From the NCBI GenBank assembly GCA_017398045.1, contig JAFQHI010000014.1:1-43377 (forward strand): a stretch of DNA of 43,377 nt, written 5' to 3'. The position numbers and the translations under genes are program-made. Position 1 is the first letter of the stretch, and the number at the start of each line of letters is the position of its first letter. Source of the DNA: Alistipes sp. (GTDB lineage: Bacteria > Bacteroidota > Bacteroidia > Bacteroidales > Rikenellaceae). Below the pieces are notes generated by a model. It was given only the letters and a program-made list of their open reading frames with translations. It was not told the DNA's origin and ran no database searches. Shown here in pieces: positions 1-6,034 of the stretch.

Positions 1-28
1 CCTGAGCCAGGATCAAACTCTCCATTGT
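1..28 (-). rRNA. 16S rRNA, 5' end only
   Basis: The reverse complement of the first bases contains the universal 16S 5' motif AGAGTTTGATCCTGGCTCAG. The gene runs leftward out of the window, so only about 28 bases are present. The exact mature 5' end is uncertain by a few bases. Confidence 0.93.
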
Positions 29-187
29 AAAAAAAATAATGTTTTGTTAGAGTCCTGACTATTTCGCTTCTTTCAAAGTTAAAAGAATTGACAGATAAAT
101 ACTACATTCCTTTTCTCTCAAAATATAACCAGTAAATCAAAGAACCAGTTTGAAAATGTTCGTCGTTTTTGTGACGCGAACGGATTG
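29..187 (-). other. 16S rRNA leader region
   Basis: AT-rich, non-coding stretch of about 160 bases between the proximal rRNA promoter and the 16S 5' end. It is expected to be the transcribed pre-rRNA leader that is removed by processing. No open frame of note lies here on either strand. Confidence 0.6.
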
Positions 188-219
188 CAAAGGTAAGGCA
201 AGAATTTTAATCTTGCAAA
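188..219 (-). promoter_or_regulatory. rRNA promoter P2 (proximal)
   Basis: Read on the minus strand: -33 TTTG (reverse of 216-219), a 20-base spacer and -7 TACCTTTG (reverse of 188-195). This matches the Bacteroidetes vegetative consensus TTTG/TAnnTTTG. It lies about 160 bases upstream of the 16S gene. Confidence 0.75.
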
Positions 220-302
220 TTTTTTCGCAACTTTTTTTCAAGAACTTTGCATTTCAGATTTTCGACCTCGTCGTGAGAGGCGTTATTTCTCAAACGCGGA
301 TG

Positions 303-333
303 CAAAGGTAGCGACTTTTTTTGAACCTGCAAA
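303..333 (-). promoter_or_regulatory. rRNA promoter P1 (distal)
   Basis: Minus strand -33 TTTG (reverse of 330-333), a 19-base spacer and -7 TACCTTTG (reverse of 303-310). The -7 octamer is identical to that of the proximal promoter. The next 40 bases upstream are very AT-rich, like an UP element. Confidence 0.75.
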
Positions 334-387
334 TATTTTTTAAACTTTTTTCAAAATAATTTTCTTACCTATATATAATAATAAAAG

Positions 388-415
388 GGCCCGTGCGACA
401 AACAACACACAGGCC
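388..415 (-). terminator. Probable terminator of the DUF975 gene
   Basis: Imperfect stem (GGCC 388-391 and GTG 393-395 with CAC 408-410 and GGCC 412-415, one mismatch) followed on the minus strand by TTTTATTATTA. It sits just past the stop codon at 442. The stem is short, so confidence is moderate. Confidence 0.45.
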
Positions 416-441
416 TCATAAAAACTCTTACAATCAACAGA

Positions 442-1074
442 TTATGCCTCTCCAGCGGCCTCACCCTTCAACTCCGTGTAAAATTTGGCAAGAGCCACCA
501 TGTAGTACGATTCAATCCAAAGCCAGGCAATACCGAAGGTCAACAGACCGAGCAGCAACCAGCCACACATGCCCAGAATCATCTTAAAGAGTTGCCAGCG
601 ATGACCGCGCATCATGGCCATGCTCTTCTCGATAGCCTCGTTGCAACCCAGCTCCGGCTCATCGGCGATGATGTAGGGGGTCATGGCATACTCCAGGCTC
701 TTGATGATGCCCGGGATGATGAGCAGCAACGTCCAGAGGAAGGTGTAGATATTCATCAAAAGGAGCGTACCCATCGCGCTGCGGTGATAGCGACGGCTGA
801 AGGCAGCAAAGAGGGTCTTGATTTCGGGATGCTCACCCGTGCGCACCAAGCGCAACCAAATCATCGAAAAGCCCACCTGCAAGGGGAAGGCAATCACAAC
901 GAGCGCGAGTAAATAGAACAGCGAGCCGAACGCCGAAGGCTCCTCGGAGGTGCGTTGGATGGCGGACAGCAGGCCCACAATCAAAAAATAGACCAGCGTA
1001 ATCACCACACCGGCCAGCCACTTGCCACGAAGAATCTCGCGGGTCTCCTGGCGAATCTGTGCGTTGTTTTTCAT
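442..1074 (-). CDS. DUF975 family membrane protein
   Basis: A 210-residue integral membrane protein with no signal peptide. The N-terminus (IRQETREILRGKW) followed at once by a hydrophobic segment is typical of DUF975 proteins, which begin with an R...L.GkW motif. About five membrane segments are visible: roughly residues 19-39, 47-75, 98-125 and two in 160-195. A conserved-looking segment YAMTPYIIADEPELGCNEAI lies in a loop at about 128-147. The gene follows the sirtuin gene by 60 bases with no recognisable promoter between them, so it may be the last gene of that operon; a weak terminator follows it. The molecular function of the family is unknown. Confidence 0.8.
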   Translation of the reverse strand: MKNNAQIRQETREILRGKWLAGVVITLVYFLIVGLLSAIQRTSEEPSAFGSLFYLLALVVIAFPLQVGFSMIWLRLVRTGEHPEIKTLFAAFSRRYHRSAMGTLLLMNIYTFLWTLLLIIPGIIKSLEYAMTPYIIADEPELGCNEAIEKSMAMMRGHRWQLFKMILGMCGWLLLGLLTFGIAWLWIESYYMVALAKFYTELKGEAAGEA

Positions 1075-1134
1075 AATGGGGAAGTTTTAAGGATTAAAAA
1101 AGGTAATAAGGGGTGTTAAGGGCGTTAGGATAAT

Positions 1135-1854
1135 TTAACTTCTTTGCTCGTCGCGCTCTCCTCTTTGCTCTTCCAACAGCCGCTCGACAAGCTTTCGCAT
1201 ACCCACCGTAGCCTTCTCTTTAATGTGGTGGAGCGGATTGCGAATCATGCGCGTATCGGGGTCTCCCGGGTCGATGAGATAAATCGGCACCTCGGGGCGG
1301 GCATAGCGCACGAGCATTGCCGCGGGATAGACAGCGAGCGACGTCCCCACAACCACCATCATATCGGCCGTGGCAGCAATTTCGCACGCGCGGTCAAACA
1401 TCGGCACCGACTCGCCAAAGAAGACGATGTGGGGGCGCAGCAACGCTCCATCGGGTCCTCGTTGCTCCAAGCCCTGCTCTGTCCCCTCCAACTCGACAAT
1501 GAGGTCGGGATTGCGCATCGAGCGGAGTTTTCCCAGCTCGCCATGCAGGTGGGTGATGCGACTCGAACCGGCCCGTTCGTGCAGGTCATCCACATTTTGC
1601 GTCACCACCTCGACATCGAACCACTGCTCCAACTCGGCCACAGCACGATGGGCAGCATTGGGCAGGCACTTGGCGGCCTCCCGACGACGCATATTGTAGA
1701 ACTCCACCACCAGCGCACGATTTCTCGCCAACGCTTCGGGGGTGCAGACATCCTCGATGCGATATTCGGCCCAGAGGCCGTCCGAATCGCGGAAGGTTTT
1801 CAGGCCACTCTCGGCCGAGATGCCTGCTCCGGTAAAGACAACGATTTTTTTCAT
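1135..1854 (-). CDS. Sir2-family NAD-dependent protein deacylase (class III, zinc-less)
   Basis: A 239-residue sirtuin that would use NAD+ to remove acyl groups from protein lysines in the cytoplasm. The Rossmann motif GAGIS is at residues 9-13, QNVD at 86-89, the catalytic His in HLHGEL at 104 and GTS further on. YxxR (Y53-N-M-R56) is the pair that in CobB/SIRT5-type enzymes binds succinyl- or malonyl-lysine, so a desuccinylase preference is inferred. The usual four zinc cysteines after HLHGEL are absent (residues 105-150 contain none). The start overlaps the preceding gene by 4 bases (ATGA), indicating translational coupling. The last dozen codons fall in a degenerate 7-bp repeat, giving an EEQRGERDEQRS tail that may be an addition to the fold. 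Confidence 0.9.
   Translation of the reverse strand: MKKIVVFTGAGISAESGLKTFRDSDGLWAEYRIEDVCTPEALARNRALVVEFYNMRRREAAKCLPNAAHRAVAELEQWFDVEVVTQNVDDLHERAGSSRITHLHGELGKLRSMRNPDLIVELEGTEQGLEQRGPDGALLRPHIVFFGESVPMFDRACEIAATADMMVVVGTSLAVYPAAMLVRYARPEVPIYLIDPGDPDTRMIRNPLHHIKEKATVGMRKLVERLLEEQRGERDEQRS
1140..1174. repeat. Degenerate heptanucleotide repeat inside the sirtuin 3' end
   Basis: Five consecutive 7-bp units on the plus strand: TTCTTTG, CTCGTCG, CGCTCTC, CTCTTTG, CTCTTCC. The unit resembles the CTCTTTG arrays at 33302-33378 and 33461-33488. Here it is coding on the minus strand. Confidence 0.55.
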
Positions 1855-2378
1855 AGCGTATTCAGTTTTTCGAGTCGTTTCTGCCGCTCATAGCGTCGCC
1901 ACAGCTGTTCCTTCTCCTCCTCGATTTCGCGTTTCAAACAGCGGAACCGCCACACAGCGTAGCCAAAGAAGAGGAGCGACAGCACGGCAAGCACTATAAA
2001 GAGCATGAGAATGGTCATATAAACCTCCTCCTGCGTATCCAGCCATAGGGCCACCGGCACGAACAGGAATATCAACACACCAAGCCCCGAAATTAGCATC
2101 ACCTCGCGCCACTTGCGACGAGGCGCACGCTCCTTCAGGCGCAGGAATTCCCCGACCAACAGCGTCAACACCAGCAAGGGCATCACATATTCGACAGCCC
2201 AAGCCCCCTTGAAGTAGAAGTCCGCCAACGCGCCAAAGAGGAGATAGGCCAAACCTATTCCCGCAACAACCAGCTTCTTCACTTTTCGGGCAGGATTCTC
2301 ACGGTCGAGCCGCTTGCCGATTTTTTGAGCCAGGCGATTTCGTCGCGCAGCCTTTATGTTAAACAAGTTGATTTTCAT
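1851..2378 (-). CDS. Small membrane protein with basic ends (unknown function)
   Basis: A 175-residue protein not recognised as a named family. A basic N-terminus (to about residue 36) precedes four hydrophobic segments, roughly 37-55, 63-78, 92-112 and 121-143. The C-terminus is a charged helix rich in E, K and R, probably a coiled coil on the cytoplasmic face. It resembles the next upstream gene product in size, layout and C-terminal ending (ERQKRLEKLNTL against EQRRKKLEML), so the two look like tandem paralogs. It overlaps its neighbours by 4 bases on both sides, placing it firmly within one operon with the SPFH and sirtuin genes. Function unknown. Confidence 0.75.
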   Translation of the reverse strand: MKINLFNIKAARRNRLAQKIGKRLDRENPARKVKKLVVAGIGLAYLLFGALADFYFKGAWAVEYVMPLLVLTLLVGEFLRLKERAPRRKWREVMLISGLGVLIFLFVPVALWLDTQEEVYMTILMLFIVLAVLSLLFFGYAVWRFRCLKREIEEEKEQLWRRYERQKRLEKLNTL

Positions 2379-2896
2379 AGCATTTCGAGTTTTTTACGTC
2401 GTTGTTCGCGACGTCGGATACGCTCCACCTCCTCTTCGGTCTCGCTCTTCACGCGGCGATACATCACACGGCCCACCACATAGAGCATCGCGAAGAGCAG
2501 CGCACCGCCCCACATCAGGTAGTAGAAGTCTGCCTTGTCGGGATTCCACCCGTTGAAGAGCATCACCACGAAGGGGATAACGAGCATCGTCAGGGCAGCT
2601 ACGCCGGCCTTCGAGCGCACATTGCGCCAACGGGTCAGGGGTGCCTTCTGCCGCCAGACGAAGAACGACACCACGAAAAAGGCAACAATGGCCGCCCAAC
2701 TGATTAGGCCATGCCAAATGCCCGGCTCATCAACCTTCAGCGGCAGAATGATGAGCGCAATAATCACAGCGGCCACCACCTGGCGGGCGATGTTGAGCTT
2801 CTTGTTGCGCTTCTCGATGCGCTCCATCCGCTCCACGATGCGGTTCGTCTCGCGCATCGTCTGACGCATCTTGTCAAGACTTGGTATCGGTGCCAT
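2375..2896 (-). CDS. Small membrane protein with flanking coiled coils (unknown function)
   Basis: A 173-residue protein. Residues 5-38 form a charged, helix-prone segment (MRQTMRETNRIVERMERIEK), four hydrophobic segments follow (about 38-53, 62-80, 95-113 and 125-143), and the tail is a second charged helix (EEEVERIRRREQRRKKLEML). It shares its layout with the product of 1851-2378. Its start lies 23 bases inside the upstream RHH gene and its stop overlaps the next start by 4 bases, so expression is likely coupled. The coiled ends suggest homo- or hetero-oligomers at the membrane, perhaps with the SPFH protein (inference). No enzymatic motif is visible. Confidence 0.75.
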   Translation of the reverse strand: MAPIPSLDKMRQTMRETNRIVERMERIEKRNKKLNIARQVVAAVIIALIILPLKVDEPGIWHGLISWAAIVAFFVVSFFVWRQKAPLTRWRNVRSKAGVAALTMLVIPFVVMLFNGWNPDKADFYYLMWGGALLFAMLYVVGRVMYRRVKSETEEEVERIRRREQRRKKLEML

Positions 2897-3071
2897 CGCT
2901 CTGCTTCTTTTTCGCTTTCTTCACGCGCCCGCTACGACGCAACGCCTCGGCGATGATCCACTGGAGCTGGCCGTTGACCGAACGAAATTCGTCCTCGGCC
3001 CACCGCTCCAGTTCGTTCATCGTCGCCGCGTCGATGCGTAACACGAAACTTTTCTGTGCCTCTTTTGCCAT
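2874..3071 (-). CDS. Arc-like ribbon-helix-helix DNA-binding protein
   Basis: A 65-residue protein with an Arc/MetJ-type fold. Residues 8-13 (SFVLRI) form the beta strand that would insert in the major groove, and two helices follow (about 15-28 and 32-45, the second containing VNGQLQWIIAEALRR). A lysine-rich tail follows. It probably binds DNA as a dimer and regulates its own operon, though no operator was located. It sits between the SPFH gene (43-base gap) and the paired membrane-protein genes (23-base overlap). There is no toxin-like partner, so a toxin-antitoxin role is not suggested by the context. Confidence 0.8.
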   Translation of the reverse strand: MAKEAQKSFVLRIDAATMNELERWAEDEFRSVNGQLQWIIAEALRRSGRVKKAKKKQSDGTDTKS

Positions 3072-3074
3072 TTT

Positions 3075-3109
3075 TGAAATTCAGAATTGAGAATTCAAAA
3101 TGAAGAGTC
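3075..3109. repeat. Heptanucleotide repeat array (NNRAATT type)
   Basis: In the SPFH-RHH gap: TGAAATT, CAGAATT, GAGAATT, CAAAATG and a degenerate AAGAGTC, in exact 7-bp register. The same unit type recurs at 24473-24500. Confidence 0.6.
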
Positions 3110-3114
3110 AGTTT

Positions 3115-4071
3115 TTAATGATGTAAGGTACCTGCATTCACCACCGGCGTAGCGGCCTCATCGGCACACAGCACCACCAGCAGATTCGAGACCATAGCGG
3201 CCTTGCGCTCCTCGTCCAGCTCGACAATCTCCTCCTCCGAGAGCTTCTTCAGGGCCATATCGACCATCGACACAGCACCCTCGACAATCTTTTCGCGGGC
3301 AGCAATGATGGCATCGGCCTGCTGACGACGCAGCATCACGGCAGCAATCTCGGGGGCATAGGCCAGGTAGTTGATTCTGGCCTCCATCACCTCGATACCG
3401 GCCATCGCCAGACGCTCGTTGAGCGTGCGCTCCAACTCATCGTTAATCGCCTCGCTGTTCGAGCGGAGGGTCAGCTCCTCGCCCTTCGAACCGTTGTCGT
3501 CGTAGGCGTAGCAACCGGCCACCTGACGCAGGGCGGCATCCGACTGCACCGAGACAAAGTTCTCGAGGATATTCATGCGCTTCGAGGCCGAAACGGGCGT
3601 ACCATCAGCCGTGGCGGCATCAATTTCGAAGACCGCCTTATAGATGTCGGCCTGCTTGATGCGCCAAACCAACACCAAACCAATCATAATCGGGTTACCC
3701 GTCTTATCGTTCACCTTAATCGGGTCCACATTGAGGTTGCGGGCGCGCATCGAAATCTGCTTGGCCGAGAGGAGCGGATTGACCCACCAATAACCCGTCT
3801 CGTAGAACGTACCGCGATACTCACCGAAGAAGAGCATCACACGTGCCTGGTTCGGCTCCAAAAGCATATAGCCACCCAAGCAAACCAGGGCAACGATAAA
3901 AAGCACAATACCCGTAGCGAGCAATGCTCCGCCATAAGGCTCACCCATATCAAGACGCATACCACCCTTGATAATAGCCCAGACAGCTGCGGCCAAAGCC
4001 ACCAAATTCAGCAACAAGGCCATGAGGCCGCTGCATTTCCAACCCTTGTACTCGTAATTCTTATTCTCCAT
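3115..4071 (-). CDS. SPFH/band-7 domain membrane protein
   Basis: A 318-residue protein of the stomatin/prohibitin/flotillin/HflK superfamily, which forms membrane-anchored oligomers that organise lipid domains or control proteases. Two hydrophobic segments lie at about 14-34 and 48-70. The band-7 domain follows ([27 protein letters not shown]), through [21 protein letters not shown] to the [20 protein letters not shown] segment. A long helix with repeated AA motifs (about 250-275) is the usual SPFH coiled coil. It is the first gene of a minus-strand operon and has a well-formed promoter at 4120-4152. The partners (RHH regulator, two coiled membrane proteins, sirtuin) suggest a membrane-stress module, but that role is inferred. 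Confidence 0.9.
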   Translation of the reverse strand: MENKNYEYKGWKCSGLMALLLNLVALAAAVWAIIKGGMRLDMGEPYGGALLATGIVLFIVALVCLGGYMLLEPNQARVMLFFGEYRGTFYETGYWWVNPLLSAKQISMRARNLNVDPIKVNDKTGNPIMIGLVLVWRIKQADIYKAVFEIDAATADGTPVSASKRMNILENFVSVQSDAALRQVAGCYAYDDNGSKGEELTLRSNSEAINDELERTLNERLAMAGIEVMEARINYLAYAPEIAAVMLRRQQADAIIAAREKIVEGAVSMVDMALKKLSEEEIVELDEERKAAMVSNLLVVLCADEAATPVVNAGTLHH

Positions 4072-4119
4072 GGTTTTAAGGATTAAAGTGTAATTTATTT
4101 TAATATCATTTTGATATCA

Positions 4120-4152
4120 CAAATTTAATACACAAAAATCCAAATCTCCAAA
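4120..4152 (-). promoter_or_regulatory. Promoter of the SPFH-sirtuin operon
   Basis: Minus strand -7 TAAATTTG (reverse of 4120-4127) and -33 TTTG (reverse of 4149-4152), with a 21-base spacer. It fits the Bacteroidetes consensus and lies about 50 bases before the SPFH start codon. Confidence 0.65.
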
Positions 4153-4182
4153 TTTTTTTCCTGATTTTTTTAGCGCGAACCG

Positions 4183-4220
4183 ACAAAAAAAGGTTGCCCA
4201 ACAAACTTTGTTGAGCAACC
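4183..4220 (-). terminator. Terminator after the transglutaminase-like gene
   Basis: Strong stem: GGTTGC and CAACAAA (4192-4205) pair with TTTGTTG and GCAACC (4207-4220), with one mismatch. The A run at 4185-4191 becomes the U tract on the minus strand. Confidence 0.85.
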
Positions 4221-4273
4221 CCCTTGTGTAGAAATTGCATAACCGGGGCCTTTAGGACTGCGATGCGCGACAC

Positions 4274-5869
4274 CTATAACGCCACGATGACACCGGGCGA
4301 AGCCGCATAACAGGGCATGGTCTGCCCTATCGTAGCGTTGATATAGGTCGGGTCGCACATCACGTAACGACGTCCCCTGTGCATAAAGCTGTCGCCCGCA
4401 ACCTCCTCGTCAAAAGCCACGGCGCAGGCGATGTGGGCCACCCCGTTGCTCTCGGCATTGCCCTTGAAGCGCACGGCAATAACCGGCAGTCCGACAAGCT
4501 CCTTCACCAAATAGGAGAAGACCCCGACACGGTCTTTGCAGTTGTTGCGCCCGAAGAAGAAGGACTCCTCGATAAAGAGTTGCTTTTGGCGACCGAAGGC
4601 CTCGTCGTCGGTCACATAGTCAAAGCCATGCTGCACCAAATCGAGCAACCAGGCAACCGCCTCCCTATTATTCATACCGCGCACGCGCGCACGCAAAGGC
4701 GAGAGGATGGCCTCAGCAAACTCCTCGTCGAGTTGCTGACGGTAGTAGAGCTGATTATCCACAATGGGATAGTAATACATCAGGGCCAAATTACCCAGTC
4801 GCATCGGAGCCGACACCTCGACCCCGGCACGCGCGCTAAATCGTTCAAACGGCACCTGCTTCTTTTCGCCAATCTTCATCCGCCCGTCCATGTGCAACGA
4901 AAGTTGCTTGGTGGCATAACTAAATTTGTTGTCATAGGTGCGATAGCCCGCCGAGCGGTGGTGGCCATAGCTGTAAATGTAGTAGCGGATTCCGTCCAGC
5001 TCCAGATAGGGAACCGAATAGACCTGCTCTTTGAAGGGGAGCAACAACACAAGCGCATTGCCCGACGTAGCCACCTGCGCCCGATATTTGAGTTGCGACA
5101 GCAGATAGGCCTGCAACGCAATTCGCTCGTTGGAGCGGGACTCGTCATACAACGCCTCGCTGGTCTTTTTCACCAGCTGATAGCAACCCCAGCCATTCAG
5201 ACCGAAGTCTTCGATTTGACGGCTCAACTCGCCCACCATGCGCTCCGTGCAACGGCTAAAGGCACTCCAAATGGCACTAAAACCATTTTCATCGACCCCT
5301 CCGAGGCGGGGCATCGACCGCTTCTCGCACGCAAAAAAGAGCTGTTCGCCAAAGAAATCGACCGCCACACGCGACCCGTTATAGTCCGATGCAGGCTTCG
5401 ATACCGGAGCAGGGGTCGGGCGCGGGGCAGGGGCAGGAGCAGGTGTCGGACGCGGAACCGGGGCAGGCGTCGGGCGCGGTGCAGGGGCAGGCACAGGCAT
5501 CGGCACCTCCGGCGTTGGCACGGGGATGGTCGGCTCGGGCAGCGTCAAGTCAGGCAGCGTCGGCTCGGGCAGCGTCGGCTCGGGTTGGGGGCGCGGCGTC
5601 ACACGCTCCGGAAGCGGAGCCACGGGAGCCGTGGGCATTACATCCGGAATGGGGGCCTCCTCGGCCTCTCGGAGCTGATAACTGCTCCAGCTCTGCTTCA
5701 GGAATTCGGCAAACTCCCGATTGGCACGCTCCAAAAAGTCATCATAGCTCTTGCGTTGTTGCTGCACGAAACGCTCATACTCGGCCCGCATATTGCCGAA
5801 TTGCGCCTCCACGCGACCCACGGTCAGCAGAAGCAACAAAAGCAACACGTATCGTCTTACGGTTTTCAT
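4274..5869 (-). CDS. Secreted transglutaminase-like protein with Pro-rich linker
   Basis: A 531-residue protein with a Sec signal peptide (hydrophobic core LLLLLLLTV, cleavage near VEA-Q at about 22-23). Residues 25-75 are helical. Residues 80-165 are a low-complexity Pro/Ala/Thr linker built of PEPTLP and PRPTPAPV units. The rest is a folded domain ending in a transglutaminase-like core with a Cys-His-Asp triad: C444 in NNCKDR, H479 in VAHIACAV and D506 in MCDPTY. The family includes peptidases and transamidases, so the reaction is not known. The gene has its own promoter 22 bases upstream and its own terminator, so it is monocistronic. The linker resembles TonB-type spacers and could let the C-domain reach across the periplasm (inference). 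Confidence 0.82.
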   Translation of the reverse strand: MKTVRRYVLLLLLLLTVGRVEAQFGNMRAEYERFVQQQRKSYDDFLERANREFAEFLKQSWSSYQLREAEEAPIPDVMPTAPVAPLPERVTPRPQPEPTLPEPTLPDLTLPEPTIPVPTPEVPMPVPAPAPRPTPAPVPRPTPAPAPAPRPTPAPVSKPASDYNGSRVAVDFFGEQLFFACEKRSMPRLGGVDENGFSAIWSAFSRCTERMVGELSRQIEDFGLNGWGCYQLVKKTSEALYDESRSNERIALQAYLLSQLKYRAQVATSGNALVLLLPFKEQVYSVPYLELDGIRYYIYSYGHHRSAGYRTYDNKFSYATKQLSLHMDGRMKIGEKKQVPFERFSARAGVEVSAPMRLGNLALMYYYPIVDNQLYYRQQLDEEFAEAILSPLRARVRGMNNREAVAWLLDLVQHGFDYVTDDEAFGRQKQLFIEESFFFGRNNCKDRVGVFSYLVKELVGLPVIAVRFKGNAESNGVAHIACAVAFDEEVAGDSFMHRGRRYVMCDPTYINATIGQTMPCYAASPGVIVAL

Positions 5870-5890
5870 GGGTTAAAAATGGGGTTTTCA

Positions 5891-5921
5891 CAAAGTTAGC
5901 CCTATTTTTTCACTCGTCAAA
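5891..5921 (-). promoter_or_regulatory. Promoter of the transglutaminase-like gene
   Basis: Minus strand -33 TTTG (reverse of 5918-5921), a 19-base spacer and -7 TAACTTTG (reverse of 5891-5898), an exact consensus match. The leader would be only about 15 bases long. Confidence 0.75.
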
Positions 5922-5955
5922 CTTTTCAGGCCGAAGTTTTCGAAGGACCACCCAC

Positions 5956-5990
5956 AAAAAAAACAGAGGTGCCTCCATCCGAGGCACCTC
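5956..5990 (-). terminator. Terminator after the NagB/PIG-L gene
   Basis: Perfect 10-bp stem GAGGTGCCTC (5966-5975) / GAGGCACCTC (5981-5990) with a 5-base loop. The A run at 5956-5963 gives the U tract on the minus strand. Confidence 0.9.
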
Positions 5991-6034
5991 ACTACCAATC
6001 CAAAAAAGCTGTTTATAAAGGGTGCGAAGTCCCT

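Noticed and set aside
2874-3071. Toxin-antitoxin pair built on the ribbon-helix-helix protein
   Set aside because: The adjacent genes are membrane proteins without toxin motifs and the operon has an SPFH leader gene.
1135-4071. Anti-phage defense system based on the sirtuin
   Set aside because: The sirtuin has the layout of a metabolic protein deacylase with no TIR, SLOG or effector partner; the operon gives no specific sign of defense.
4379-5899. A 506-codon plus-strand frame opposite the transglutaminase-like gene
   Set aside because: It is antisense to a gene with signal peptide, catalytic triad, promoter and terminator; its Arg/Gly-rich stretch merely mirrors the Pro-rich repeats.
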